64,000 bases of DNA from Hyphomicrobiales bacterium (GTDB lineage Bacteria > Pseudomonadota > Alphaproteobacteria > Rhizobiales > Beijerinckiaceae), in contig JAIXYZ010000002.1 of NCBI GenBank assembly GCA_027489955.1, forward strand, positions 124,001 through 188,000, written 5' to 3'. The notes beneath the pieces were generated by a model. That model saw nothing but the letters and a program-made list of their open reading frames with translations. It made no database searches and was not told where the DNA came from. The first letter of the stretch is position 1, and every line of letters starts with the position of its first letter. Shown piece by piece: positions 8,669-18,568 of this stretch. A program made the position numbers and the translations under genes.

Positions 8669-9961
8669 TCAGCCGCCGGCGATACGCTGGACCTGCGCGC
8701 CGCAGCGCGAGAGCTTGGCCTCCAGCGCCTCGAAGCCCCGATCCAGGTGATAGACGCGGTTGATCGTCGTCGTGCCCTCGGCCGCCAGCGCCGCGATGAC
8801 GAGGGACACCGAGGCCCGCAGGTCCGTCGCCATCACCTGCGCGCCCTTCAGCCGCTCGACGCCCTCCACATGGGCGACGTCGCCGTCCAGCCGGATGCGG
8901 GCGCCCAGGCGCGCCAGTTCCTGCACGTGCATGAACCGGTTCTCGAAGATCGTCTCGCGGATCGTGGACGTGCCGCCTGCCCGGGTCATCAGCGCCATGA
9001 ACTGGGCCTGCAGGTCCGTGGGGAAGCCCGGGAAGGGCTCGGTGGTGACGTCCACCGGCGCGATGCCCCCGCCATTGCGGCGGATGCGCACGCCGCCCTC
9101 CTCCGACGACACCTCGGCGCCGCTCTGGCTCAGGGTGCCGAGGGCGGAATCCAGCAGGTCGGCGCGGGCGCCCTCCAGGAGGACGTCGCCGCCGGTCATC
9201 GCCACGGCCATGGCGTAGGTCCCGGTCTCGATCCGGTCCGGCAGGACCGTGTGATGGGCGCCGGTGAGGCGCGCGACGCCGGTGACGACGAGGTGCGAGG
9301 TGCCGATGCCCTCGATGCGCGCACCCATCTTGACCAGGCAATGGGCGAGGTCGGTGACCTCCGGCTCCCGCGCGGCATTGACGATATGCGTCGTGCCCCT
9401 GGCCAGGACGGCCGCCATGAGCGCGGTGTGGGTTCCGCCGACCGTGACCTTGGGAAACACGATCTCGCCGCCGACCAGGCCCTTGGGCGCCCGGGCGACG
9501 ACGTCGCCGGCCTCGATCTCGATCTCGGCGCCGAGCTTTTCCAGCGCCATGAGCAGAAGGTCCACGGGACGCGTGCCGATGGCGCAGCCGCCCGGCAGCG
9601 AGACGCGGGCCTCGCCGGTGCGCGCGATCAGCGGCGCGATGACCCAGAAGCTGGCGCGCATGGTGGAAACGAGCTCGTAGGGCGCGCAGGTGTCCACGAT
9701 CGTGCGTGCGGTGAGCGCGATGGTCTGCCCGGTCTCCGCGCTCTGGCCCGCGCGCTTGCCGGCGACCATGCGGTCGACGCCGTGGTTGGACAGGATGCGC
9801 GAGAGCGCCGTCACGTCCGACAGGCGCGGCACGTTGGCGAGCGTCAGCGTCTCATCGGTGAGGAGGCTGGCGATCATCAGCGGCAGGGCCGCGTTCTTGG
9901 CGCCGGAGATGGGGATCACGCCGTTGAGGCTGGCGCCGCCGGTAATCTGAATGCGATCCAT
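8669..9961 (-). CDS. murA: UDP-N-acetylglucosamine 1-carboxyvinyltransferase
   Basis: A 430-residue enzyme for the first committed step of peptidoglycan synthesis: transfer of enolpyruvate from PEP to UDP-GlcNAc, in the cytoplasm. The N-terminal [10 protein letters not shown] (Lys22, Asn23) and the active-site loop [13 protein letters not shown] with Cys126 are present. Cys at this place is the fosfomycin-target form rather than the resistant Asp form. Full length. First recognisable gene of the leftward housekeeping block. A small basic ORF lies directly upstream on the same strand. Confidence 0.97.
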   Translation of the reverse strand: MDRIQITGGASLNGVIPISGAKNAALPLMIASLLTDETLTLANVPRLSDVTALSRILSNHGVDRMVAGKRAGQSAETGQTIALTARTIVDTCAPYELVSTMRASFWVIAPLIARTGEARVSLPGGCAIGTRPVDLLLMALEKLGAEIEIEAGDVVARAPKGLVGGEIVFPKVTVGGTHTALMAAVLARGTTHIVNAAREPEVTDLAHCLVKMGARIEGIGTSHLVVTGVARLTGAHHTVLPDRIETGTYAMAVAMTGGDVLLEGARADLLDSALGTLSQSGAEVSSEEGGVRIRRNGGGIAPVDVTTEPFPGFPTDLQAQFMALMTRAGGTSTIRETIFENRFMHVQELARLGARIRLDGDVAHVEGVERLKGAQVMATDLRASVSLVIAALAAEGTTTINRVYHLDRGFEALEAKLSRCGAQVQRIAGG

Positions 9962-10057
9962 GTCTCAGCGGTTCTCCTGGCCGTCCTGGCGGCGGTGGAA
10001 TGGCCCATATGGTCCGGGCGTTTGCATCGAGCCGTCCGGCGGTCTTGCCGGGCGGCG

Positions 10058-10243
10058 TCAGCGGGCGGTCTCGGACCCGTCGGCACCGCCGGGCCCGGGG
10101 GACCGGGCCTGGTCGGCCCCGGCGCCCGCGTCCCGCGACGGGGCGGGTCCGCCGCGCCCGCGCGCCTGCGCCTTGCGCCGCCGCAGATTGTCCCGCAGGG
10201 CCGCGGCGAGCCTTGCCCGCCTTTCGTCCTCAGCCTGTCCCAT
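10058..10243 (-). CDS. Small Arg/Ala-rich basic protein upstream of murA, unknown function
   Basis: A 61-residue frame starting MGQAEDERRARLAAALRDNL followed by RRRKAQARGR and a Gly/Pro/Ala tail. The pattern LAAALRDNLRRRKAQARGR resembles short hypothetical proteins that I recall beside murA in other Rhizobiales, which is the main reason for listing it. It is on the murA strand, ending 96 bp before the murA start. In DNA this GC-rich several frames are open, so coding status is uncertain. The longer upstream extension of the frame is not included because it has no conserved look. Confidence 0.5.
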   Translation of the reverse strand: MGQAEDERRARLAAALRDNLRRRKAQARGRGGPAPSRDAGAGADQARSPGPGGADGSETAR

Positions 10244-10388
10244 CCGCTCGCCCGTCCGTGCGCCCGCGCCTTGCGCTCGATCAATGCCGTCGGTCCTTCG
10301 CCGGAATAGACGGGGGAGACGGGCTTCACAAGTGCGGCGGCGCACCGGGACGAGGCCTGCGGCGAAGCGGCCGGTTGTGACGGGGACG

Positions 10389-10411
10389 CTTAAATGAGAA
10401 TGATGCTAAAG
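10389..10411. promoter_or_regulatory. Possible iron-regulator (Fur/Irr-like) site before hemA
   Basis: A short A-rich island, AAATGAGAATGATGCTAAA, stands out in GC-rich surroundings about 65 bp before the hemA start codon. GAGAATGAT resembles the core of Fur-type boxes, and the outer CTTAAA/CTAAAG is loosely like Irr control elements. Iron control of hemA is established in Bradyrhizobium. The match here is partial, so this is a candidate only. Confidence 0.35.
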
Positions 10412-10474
10412 AAGGCAACCCGGACGGCGCCGCGCGGCGCCAGGCCAGGACACAGGACAGCCGGACCGGACCTG

Positions 10475-11701
10475 ATGAACTACGACCGGTATTTCGACGC
10501 CGCCCTCGCGGACGTGAAGCGCGAGAAGCGCTATCGGAGCTTCGTCACGCTGGAGCGCGACGCCTCCCGATTCCCGCACGCCCTGTGGCATTCGCCCGAA
10601 GGGCCGCGGCCGGTCATCATGTGGTGCACCAACGATTATCTGGGCATGGGGTGCCATCCCGCCGTCATCGAGGCGATGCGCGACACCGCCGCCCGGCTCG
10701 GCGTCGGCGCGGGCGGCACGCGCAACATCGCCGGCACCTCCTCCCCGCTCGTCGCGCTGGAGCGTTCGCTCGCCGACCTGCACGGCAAGGAGGCGGCGCT
10801 CCTGTTCACCTCCGGCTACGTCTCCAACCAGGCGGGCATCTCGACCCTGGCGCGGCTTCTGCCGGATTGCCTGCTCATCTCCGACGAGAAGAACCACAAT
10901 TCGATGATCGAGGGCGTGCGGCACAGCCGGCGCGAGAAGATCATCTTCCGGCACAACGACCTGGGCCACCTGGAGGAGATCCTCGCCGCCGCCGATCCCG
11001 CGCGGCCGAAGGTGATCCTGTTCGAGAGCGTCTATTCCATGGACGGCGACGTCTCGCCGATCCACGCCATCTGCGATCTCGCCGAGCGCTACGGCGCGAT
11101 GACCTATCTGGACGAGGTCCACGCGGTCGGGCTCTACGGCGAGCGCGGCGGCGGCTATGCGCAGGAGGTGGGCGCCGCCCACCGGATCGACATCATCGAG
11201 GCGACGCTCGCCAAGGGCTTCGGCTGCATCGGCGGCTACCTGGCGGCGAAGGCCAACGTGATCGACGCGATCCGCTCCTACGCCCACGGCTTCATCTTCA
11301 CCACGGCCCTGCCGCCGGCGGTCGCCGCCGCCGCGCTCGCCTCGGTGGAGGTCGTGAAGAGCGGGCAGGCCATCCGCATGCGCCACCGGGCGCAGGTGGC
11401 GCAGGTGAAGGCGCGCCTGGCCAAGGCCGGCATCCCCGTCCTGGACGGCGACACCCATATCGTGCCCGTGATGGTGGGCGATGCCCAGCGGGTGAAGGAC
11501 GCCAGCGACCGGCTTCTGGACGTGCACGGCATCTACGTGCAGCCGATCAACTATCCGACCGTGGCGCGCGGCACCGAGCGGCTGCGCGTGACGCCGACCC
11601 CGTTCCACGACATGGCCATGATCGACCACCTGGTCGGCGCGCTGGTGGAGACGTGGAATGCGCTGGGCCTGCCGCGCGTGGCGATCCGCAGCGCGGCCTG
11701 A
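10475..11701 (+). CDS. hemA: 5-aminolevulinate synthase (C4 pathway)
   Basis: A 408-residue PLP enzyme that condenses glycine and succinyl-CoA to 5-aminolevulinate, the first step of heme synthesis in alphaproteobacteria. Clear signatures: [39 protein letters not shown], and the PLP lysine K247 in [13 protein letters not shown]. The N-terminus [11 protein letters not shown] matches known ALAS starts, so the in-frame upstream extension was trimmed. Monocistronic by position, followed by a tRNA gene. A possible iron-responsive element lies upstream. Heme demand of the cbb3 genes at the other end of the window is a functional link only. Confidence 0.97.
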   Translation: MNYDRYFDAALADVKREKRYRSFVTLERDASRFPHALWHSPEGPRPVIMWCTNDYLGMGCHPAVIEAMRDTAARLGVGAGGTRNIAGTSSPLVALERSLADLHGKEAALLFTSGYVSNQAGISTLARLLPDCLLISDEKNHNSMIEGVRHSRREKIIFRHNDLGHLEEILAAADPARPKVILFESVYSMDGDVSPIHAICDLAERYGAMTYLDEVHAVGLYGERGGGYAQEVGAAHRIDIIEATLAKGFGCIGGYLAAKANVIDAIRSYAHGFIFTTALPPAVAAAALASVEVVKSGQAIRMRHRAQVAQVKARLAKAGIPVLDGDTHIVPVMVGDAQRVKDASDRLLDVHGIYVQPINYPTVARGTERLRVTPTPFHDMAMIDHLVGALVETWNALGLPRVAIRSAA

Positions 11702-11831
11702 CACGGACGCGTCGTCAAGGCGGAAGCGCCCGGCCCGCCTTCGGCGGCCTTAACGGTTGCCTGCCCCGCCGCTTTGTGGCAATGGTCCGCCCCGTTCGCC
11801 GGACGCCCCAAGGGGCCGCCCGCGTCGGCCT

Positions 11832-11906
11832 GCTGCGGTAGCTCAGTGGTAGAGCACTTCATTGGTAATGAAGAGGTCGAGAGTTCAATCCTCTCTCGCA
11901 GCACCA
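11832..11906 (+). tRNA. tRNA-Thr (anticodon GGT), CCA encoded
   Basis: A full 75-nt cloverleaf can be folded by eye. The acceptor stem is GCTGCGG/TCGCAGC, the D arm is GCTC/GAGC, and the anticodon stem CTTCA/TGAAG closes the loop TTGGTAA, with anticodon GGT at 11864-11866. The T stem is GAGAG/CTCTC around TTCAATC, followed by discriminator A and an encoded CCA. It lies between hemA and the HxlR-type gene. Confidence 0.97.
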
Positions 11907-11947
11907 GCCCTGCCTGAAACGATTTCGGTTCGCCCCCAGCCGACGTC

Positions 11948-12622
11948 TCACCCCGCCTTCTCCGGCAGCGTGAACAGCTTCAGGAAAGCGTGCGCGCGTG
12001 CGGTGTCGCCCTCGATCGTCAGGATATCCGCCGGTGCGCCACCATAGGCCACGGCGGCGACCTGCGTGGGCTGTGCCGTGACGAGCGCGTCCGCCTCGCC
12101 CTCCGCCGCGCGTGCGATGGCGATCGCGCCATCGGCGACGCGGGCGACGTAGACCATTTCGCCGAAGCGGAACGCGATGGCGCCCGTGAAGGCTCTTGCG
12201 CGCTGCGGGTCCAGCATGGCGGTGAAGGACAGCATGATCGAGACGCCCGACAGGGGCAGGCTCGGGTCGTGGTTCGGGGAGCGCGCCGCCCACCGGCCCA
12301 TCTCGCGGATCATGGGGCCGGCCTCCAGACCCCACGGCGTCGCCTCGTAGACCTGGGCCGAGGCCGGCGGCGGCAGGCGCCGGCGTTTCACCAGTCCCCG
12401 ATCCTCCAGCTCGACGAGGCGCTGGGTCAGCACGTTGGCGCTGATGCCGGGAAGGTCCTGACGCAGGTCCGAGAAGCGGCGCGGCCCGAGCAGGAGCTCG
12501 CGCAGGACGAGCAGCGCCCATCGATCGCCGATGAGCTCCAGCGCGTGGGCGGTGCCGCAGGCATCGCCATAGCCGCGCCGGGCCTCGCTGCGAGCCGCTT
12601 TAGTTATTTTTTCTAACTTCAT
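11948..12622 (-). CDS. HxlR-type winged-helix regulator with C-terminal SCP2-like domain
   Basis: A 224-residue protein. Residues about 20-110 are an HxlR/MarR-like winged helix (CGTAHALELIGDRWALLVL, RFSDLRQDLPGISANVLTQR, LEDRGLVKRR). Residues about 125-220 resemble an SCP2 sterol-carrier-like domain (TIEGDTARAHAFLKLFTLPEKAG at the end), a ligand-sensing arrangement common in alphaproteobacterial members. It is divergent from the DUF1428/VOC/RibD_C cluster, with 115 bp between start codons, so it probably controls that cluster and itself. Ligand unknown. Confidence 0.85.
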   Translation of the reverse strand: MKLEKITKAARSEARRGYGDACGTAHALELIGDRWALLVLRELLLGPRRFSDLRQDLPGISANVLTQRLVELEDRGLVKRRRLPPPASAQVYEATPWGLEAGPMIREMGRWAARSPNHDPSLPLSGVSIMLSFTAMLDPQRARAFTGAIAFRFGEMVYVARVADGAIAIARAAEGEADALVTAQPTQVAAVAYGGAPADILTIEGDTARAHAFLKLFTLPEKAG

Positions 12623-12640
12623 GGTTGCAATATATAACTA
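12601..12640. promoter_or_regulatory. AT-rich inverted repeat, candidate operator of the HxlR-type regulator
   Basis: TAGTTAT at 12601-12607 is exactly mirrored by ATAACTA at 12634-12640, and GTTGCAATATATAAC at 12625-12639 is a shorter GTT/AAC pair. It covers the regulator's own start codon (12622) in an unusually AT-rich patch. That position suits autoregulation and control of the divergent cluster. Prediction only. Confidence 0.45.
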
Positions 12641-12737
12641 CATGAGCCAGTCTTCAACGCACTTGAGGCGATACGGCCGCGGCCTGTCCACACCGGCTCG
12701 CGTCCCATGCCACCCACTCGGGCGAAGGAGGAGTTCC

Positions 12738-13460
12738 ATGACTTACATCGAAGGATTCGTCGCGGCCGTGCCGACGGCGGGCAGGGAAGCCTATGGCGCG
12801 CACGCCTCCGCCTTTGCCGGGATCCTCGGCGAATTCGGCGCCGTGCGCATGGTCGAGACGTGGGGCGACGACGTGCCGGACGGGAAGCTGACCGACTTCC
12901 GCAAGGCCGTGCAGGCCAGGGAGGACGAGACGATCGTCTTCTCCTGGTTCGAATATCCCGACCGCGCGACGCGCGATGCCGCCAATGCCCGGCTTCGGAC
13001 CGATCCGCGCATGGAAGCCATGGCGAAGGACATGCCGTTCGACGGCAAGCGCCTGATCTTCGGCGGTTTCGCCTCGCTGGTGGACGAGGCCGGCAAGGGC
13101 GACACCGGCTATGTCGACGGCTTCGTCCTGCCCGTCCCGCAGGAGAAGAAGGCGGATTATCGCGCCATGGCGGAGCGCATGGCGGCCTATTTCGTGCGCT
13201 GCGGCGCAACGCGGGTGGTGGAAGCCTGGGGCGACGACGTGCCGGAGGGCAAGGTCACCGACTTCCGTCGCGCCGTGCTGGCGCAGGAGGCGGAATCGGT
13301 CGTCTTCAGCTTCATCCAATGGCCGGACAAGGCGACGCGCGATGCCGGCTGGGGCCGCATGATGGCGGAGGACCCTGAAAAGGGCACGCCCATGCCCTTC
13401 GACGGCAAGCGCATGTTCTGGGGCGGATTCCTCCCCATGCTCGACACGGCGTGGTCGTGA
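12738..13460 (+). CDS. Tandem DUF1428 (YbaA-like) protein
   Basis: A 240-residue protein made of two clearly homologous halves (about 1-118 and 120-240). Each starts with a YxxGFVxxVP block (MTYIEGFVAAVP; GYVDGFVLPVP), then has VExWGDDVPxGKxTDFRxAV and ends with MPFDGKRxxxGGF. DUF1428 proteins are normally one such unit of about 115 residues with a ferredoxin-like (ABM) fold and no established function. The ATG has a strong GGAGGAG ribosome binding site. First gene of a cluster with a VOC protein and a RibD_C protein, divergent from the HxlR-type regulator. Confidence 0.88.
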   Translation: MTYIEGFVAAVPTAGREAYGAHASAFAGILGEFGAVRMVETWGDDVPDGKLTDFRKAVQAREDETIVFSWFEYPDRATRDAANARLRTDPRMEAMAKDMPFDGKRLIFGGFASLVDEAGKGDTGYVDGFVLPVPQEKKADYRAMAERMAAYFVRCGATRVVEAWGDDVPEGKVTDFRRAVLAQEAESVVFSFIQWPDKATRDAGWGRMMAEDPEKGTPMPFDGKRMFWGGFLPMLDTAWS

Positions 13461-13501
13461 CGGCCGGCTTTTTTCGTCCCTGACCGATGGAGGATCCATC
13501 C

Positions 13502-14002
13502 ATGCCCACCGATCGCTTGACGACCTGCCTGTGGTTCGACCGCGGCGAAGCGCGCAAGGCGGCCGCGTTCTATGCGGCGACGTTTCCGGACAGTTCCGTG
13601 GGCGAGCCGATGTACGCGCCGGCCGACTACCCGAACGGCCGGGAAGGCGACGAACTGACTGTCGCGTTCACCGTGCTCGGGCGCCACTTTGTGGGACTGA
13701 ACGGCGGTCCGGCCTTCAAGGCGAACGAGGCGGTGAGCTTCATGGTCATCACCGAGGACCAGGCGGAAACCGACCGCTACTGGAACGCGATCATCGAGAA
13801 TGGCGGCGAGGCCAGCGCATGTGGCTGGTGCCGGGACCGCTGGGGCTTTTCCTGGCAGATCACGCCGCGCGCCCTTCTGCGGGCGAATGCCAACCCGGAC
13901 AGGGCCGCGGCCAGGCGCGCCTTCGAGGCCATGATGACGATGGGCAAGATCGACATCGCCGCCATCGAGGCGGCGGAACGCGGCGAGACCGGTCATGCGT
14001 AA
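13502..14002 (+). CDS. VOC-family (PhnB/3-demethylubiquinone methyltransferase-like) protein
   Basis: A 166-residue protein with the PhnB-like vicinal-oxygen-chelate pattern: TTCLWFDRGEARKAAAFYAA at the start, GRHFVGLNGGPAFKANEAVS near residue 60 and DRWGFSWQITPRAL near 115. Despite the common family label, these are not methyltransferases, and their substrates are mostly unknown. The start follows GGAGGA with good spacing. An ATG 15 bp upstream overlaps that site and was rejected. The next gene overlaps by 8 bp. Confidence 0.88.
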   Translation: MPTDRLTTCLWFDRGEARKAAAFYAATFPDSSVGEPMYAPADYPNGREGDELTVAFTVLGRHFVGLNGGPAFKANEAVSFMVITEDQAETDRYWNAIIENGGEASACGWCRDRWGFSWQITPRALLRANANPDRAAARRAFEAMMTMGKIDIAAIEAAERGETGHA

Positions 14003-14660
14003 GGTCATCGGCTCGCTGTTCCAGTCCCTCGACGGGGTCATCCAGGCGCCCGGCGGTCCGGAGGAGGATCCGGCGGGCTTCGTCCATGGCGGCTGGACCT
14101 ACCCCTATTTCGACGCCGCCATCGGCGAAGCGATGGGGCGGCTGTTCGAGGCCGACTACGAGCTTCTCCTCGGGCGGCGCACCTATGAGATCTTTGCCGC
14201 CTACTGGCCCCATAACGGCGAGCAGCCGATCGGCGAGACGTTCAACACCGTGCGCAAGCATGTCGTGACCTCGTCCGACCGCCCCCTGACATGGGTCAAC
14301 AGCCATCGCCTTACCGGCGACCCGGCGCAGGCTGTGGCCGAACTCAAGGCTTCGGACGGGCCGGACCTTCTGATCCAGGGCAGCGGCATGCTGTACGACG
14401 CCCTGCTTCCCGCCGGCCTCATCGACAGGCTGACGCTGATCACCTTTCCGGTGATGCTCGGTTGTGGAAAGCGCTGGCATGCGCAGCATCCCTCGGCGGC
14501 GCGTTCGTGGACGCTGGAAGAGCAGGTTATCTCGCCGGCCGGCGTTCACTTCGCGACGTTTGCGCGCGACGGGGAGGTTCGCACCGGCAGCTTCGCCACC
14601 AAGCCGCCCAGCGCGGACGAACTGGCGCTGCGCGAGCGACAGGCATCCGGCGCGTGGTGA
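13995..14660 (+). CDS. RibD C-terminal / dihydrofolate-reductase-fold protein
   Basis: A 221-residue protein of the RibD_C superfamily: MRKVIGSLFQSLDGVIQAPG at the start, LLLGRRTYEIFAAYWP near residue 57, and GPDLLIQGSGMLYDALLPAG and LITFPVMLGCGKRW further on. Members have a dihydrofolate reductase fold and bind NADPH. Stand-alone versions are widespread oxidoreductases of unknown substrate, not real riboflavin or folate enzymes. The start overlaps the VOC gene by 8 bp, so the two are coupled. About 20 residues longer than usual at the C-terminus. Confidence 0.87.
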   Translation: MRKVIGSLFQSLDGVIQAPGGPEEDPAGFVHGGWTYPYFDAAIGEAMGRLFEADYELLLGRRTYEIFAAYWPHNGEQPIGETFNTVRKHVVTSSDRPLTWVNSHRLTGDPAQAVAELKASDGPDLLIQGSGMLYDALLPAGLIDRLTLITFPVMLGCGKRWHAQHPSAARSWTLEEQVISPAGVHFATFARDGEVRTGSFATKPPSADELALRERQASGAW

Positions 14661-14755
14661 AGCGGCCTTCCGCCGCGACGCTCACCCCTTCCCCCGCTGG
14701 CCCGCGTGGCTTAAGGGCCAGGCTCCAATAGCTTCAGCCCGGCAGCACCCCGTCC

Positions 14756-16378
<1,623 letters not shown>

Positions 16379-16509
16379 GCCGCCGTCATTTCCGCCGGAC
16401 CGGGGCGGGCGTGATCATGCACGGGCGGGGGCAGGGCTGCGCACCTGACAAGGGCCGCCCGTTGGCGCATGATGGGCCTTGCGGATCATCGATGCGCGAG
16501 GAGGGAGCG

Positions 16510-17004
16510 ATGCCGGCCTATCCCGCCTGGGACGCCGACGCAGCCCGGGCCCTGATCGCGGAGCGCGCCCACCTGGATGGCGCCATGCTGCCCGTCCTGC
16601 ACGCGCTGCAGGAGCGGTTCGGCCACGTGCCGCGCGAGGCCGTGCCGCTCGTCGCCGAGGCCTTGAACGTGTCACGCGCGGACGTCCACGGGGTGGTCAC
16701 CTTCTATCACGACTTCAAGGACGCGCCGTTCGCCGGCCGCGTCGTGCGGCTGTGCCGGGCGGAGGCCTGCCAGGCCTCCGGCTGCGAGGCGCTGGTCGAC
16801 TTCCTGCACGGGCGCGGCGTTCCGCTCGACGAGCGCCCGGCCCATGCGCGGGTCGCCGTGGAAACGGTCTATTGCCTGGGTCTATGCGCCTCCGGGCCGG
16901 CCGCGCTGGTGGACGGCGAGCCGGTGGCGCGGCTGGACCCCGCCCGGCTTGCCGCGCTCTGCGAGGGCGCGGCGGTCGAGGCGGTGCGGGAGATGGTCCC
17001 GTGA
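16510..17004 (+). CDS. fdsG: NAD-dependent formate dehydrogenase gamma subunit
   Basis: A 164-residue NuoE-like [2Fe-2S] protein, with cluster cysteines in LCRAEACQASGC and YCLGLCASGP. In FdsABG enzymes it passes electrons between the alpha subunit and the flavin subunit FdsB. The ATG after GAGGAGGG is chosen; the frame is open further upstream but without conserved sequence. It heads the operon fdsG-fdsB-fdsA-fdhD-fdsD. The stop overlaps the fdsB GTG start (GTGA). No LysR-type fds regulator is found upstream, where the ABC-F gene ends 131 bp before. Confidence 0.93.
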   Translation: MPAYPAWDADAARALIAERAHLDGAMLPVLHALQERFGHVPREAVPLVAEALNVSRADVHGVVTFYHDFKDAPFAGRVVRLCRAEACQASGCEALVDFLHGRGVPLDERPAHARVAVETVYCLGLCASGPAALVDGEPVARLDPARLAALCEGAAVEAVREMVP

Positions 17005-18560
17005 CCGCCCGGCGGGTCTTCGTGCCGCGGGACGCTGCCGCGCGGGCTGCCGGCGCCGATGCGGTCGCGGCCGCCATCGCCGGGGAGGCCGCGAGGCGGG
17101 GTCTGGATCTGGAGGTGGTGCGCACCGGCAGCCGGGGCATGCTCTGGCTGGAGCCGCTGGTGGAGGTGGACACGCCGGAAGGGCGGGTCGCCTTCGGACC
17201 GGTCTCCCGCCGCGACGTTTCGGGCCTGTTCGATGCCGGCTTCCTGTCCGGCGCGGACCATGCGCTGGGCCAGGGTCCCGTCGCGCGCATGCCGTGGATG
17301 ATGCGCCAGCAGCGCGTGACCTTCGCCCGGACGGGCATCGTCGATCCGCTGTCCCTTGCCGATTACCGCGCCCATGGCGGGCTCGGCGGCCTGCACAAGG
17401 CCCTGGCGATGACCGGCGCGCAGATCGTCGAGGCGGTGACGCAATCGGGGCTGCGGGGCCGGGGCGGCGCGGGCTTTCCCACCGGCATCAAGTGGAAGAC
17501 GGTCCACGACGCGGCAGCCGACCGCAAATACGTGGTGTGCAACGCCGACGAGGGCGACAGCGGCACCTTCGCCGACCGCATGGTCATGGAGGGCGACCCC
17601 TTCATGCTGATCGAGGGCATGGCGATCGCCGGGCTGGCGGCGGGGGCGACCACGGGCTTCATCTATATCCGCTCGGAATATCCCGATGCGATCGCGACGA
17701 TGTCCGGCGCCGTGGCCGCGGCCGGGCAGGCGGGCCTGCTGGGGGACTCCGTCCTGGGCTCGGGCCGGGCGTTCCGGATCGAGGTGAGGGTCGGCGCCGG
17801 CGCCTATATCTGCGGGGAGGAGACCTCGCTCCTGGAGAGCCTGGAAGGCCGCCGCGGCATCGTGCGCGCCAAGCCGCCAATCCCCGCGCTGAAGGGGCTT
17901 TTCGGCCAGCCGACCATCGTCAACAACGTCCTGTCGCTGGCGGCGGTGCCGTGGATCCTCGCCCATGGGGCGCAAGCCTACGCGGATCTCGGCATGGGAC
18001 GCTCGCGCGGCACGCTGCCCGTCCAGCTCGGCGGCAACGTGCGCCGCGGCGGGCTGGTGGAGCTCGCCTTCGGGGTCTCGCTGCGGGACATCGTGATGGA
18101 GTTCGGCGGCGGCACGCGGTCGGGCCGCCCGGTCCGGGCGGTGCAGGTCGGCGGCCCGCTCGGCGCGTATCTCCCCGCCTCGCAACTGGACACGCCGCTG
18201 GACTACGAGGCGCTGGCCGCCATCGGCGGCATGGTGGGCCATGGCGGCATCGTGGTCTTCGACGACGAGGCGGACATGGCGCGGCAGGCACGCTTCGCCT
18301 TCGCCTTCTGCGCGGCGGAAAGCTGCGGCAAGTGCACGCCCTGCCGCATCGGCGCCACCCGTGGGGTCGAGGTGATGGACAGGATCATCGCCGGGATCGA
18401 CCGCGACGCGAACCTGTCTCTGCTGGAGGACCTGAACCAGCTGATGACCGACGCCTCGCTCTGCGCCATGGGCGGCCTCACGCCGATGCCGGTGCGGAGC
18501 GCGCTGCGCCACTTTCCCGAAGACTTCCGGCGGCCGGCCCTGCCCCGGGCGGCCGAGTGA
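17001..18560 (+). CDS. fdsB: NAD-dependent formate dehydrogenase beta (flavin) subunit
   Basis: A 519-residue NuoF-like subunit carrying FMN, the NAD site and a [4Fe-4S] cluster. FMN/NAD motifs GLRGRGGAGFPTGIKW (about residue 150) and CNADEGDSGTFADR (about 180) and the cluster motif ESCGKCTPCRIGATRG (about 435) are present. The N-terminal 110 residues are the thioredoxin-like domain that FdsB adds to NuoF. The GTG start overlaps the fdsG stop, giving a natural N-terminus (TARRVFVPRDAAAR). It reduces NAD+ with electrons from formate. Confidence 0.95.
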   Translation: MTARRVFVPRDAAARAAGADAVAAAIAGEAARRGLDLEVVRTGSRGMLWLEPLVEVDTPEGRVAFGPVSRRDVSGLFDAGFLSGADHALGQGPVARMPWMMRQQRVTFARTGIVDPLSLADYRAHGGLGGLHKALAMTGAQIVEAVTQSGLRGRGGAGFPTGIKWKTVHDAAADRKYVVCNADEGDSGTFADRMVMEGDPFMLIEGMAIAGLAAGATTGFIYIRSEYPDAIATMSGAVAAAGQAGLLGDSVLGSGRAFRIEVRVGAGAYICGEETSLLESLEGRRGIVRAKPPIPALKGLFGQPTIVNNVLSLAAVPWILAHGAQAYADLGMGRSRGTLPVQLGGNVRRGGLVELAFGVSLRDIVMEFGGGTRSGRPVRAVQVGGPLGAYLPASQLDTPLDYEALAAIGGMVGHGGIVVFDDEADMARQARFAFAFCAAESCGKCTPCRIGATRGVEVMDRIIAGIDRDANLSLLEDLNQLMTDASLCAMGGLTPMPVRSALRHFPEDFRRPALPRAAE

Positions 18561-18568
18561 GGACGACC

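Noticed and set aside
16440-16470. Sigma-54 type promoter (TTGGCGC ... CTTGC) before fdsG
   Set aside because: The distance between the GG and GC elements is about 16 bp, not the required 10.
16844-18568. N-terminal extension that would make fdsA a 1532-residue protein
   Set aside because: The extension is the fdsG/fdsB region read in the wrong frame. The ATG at 18569 has a ribosome binding site and a natural N-terminus.
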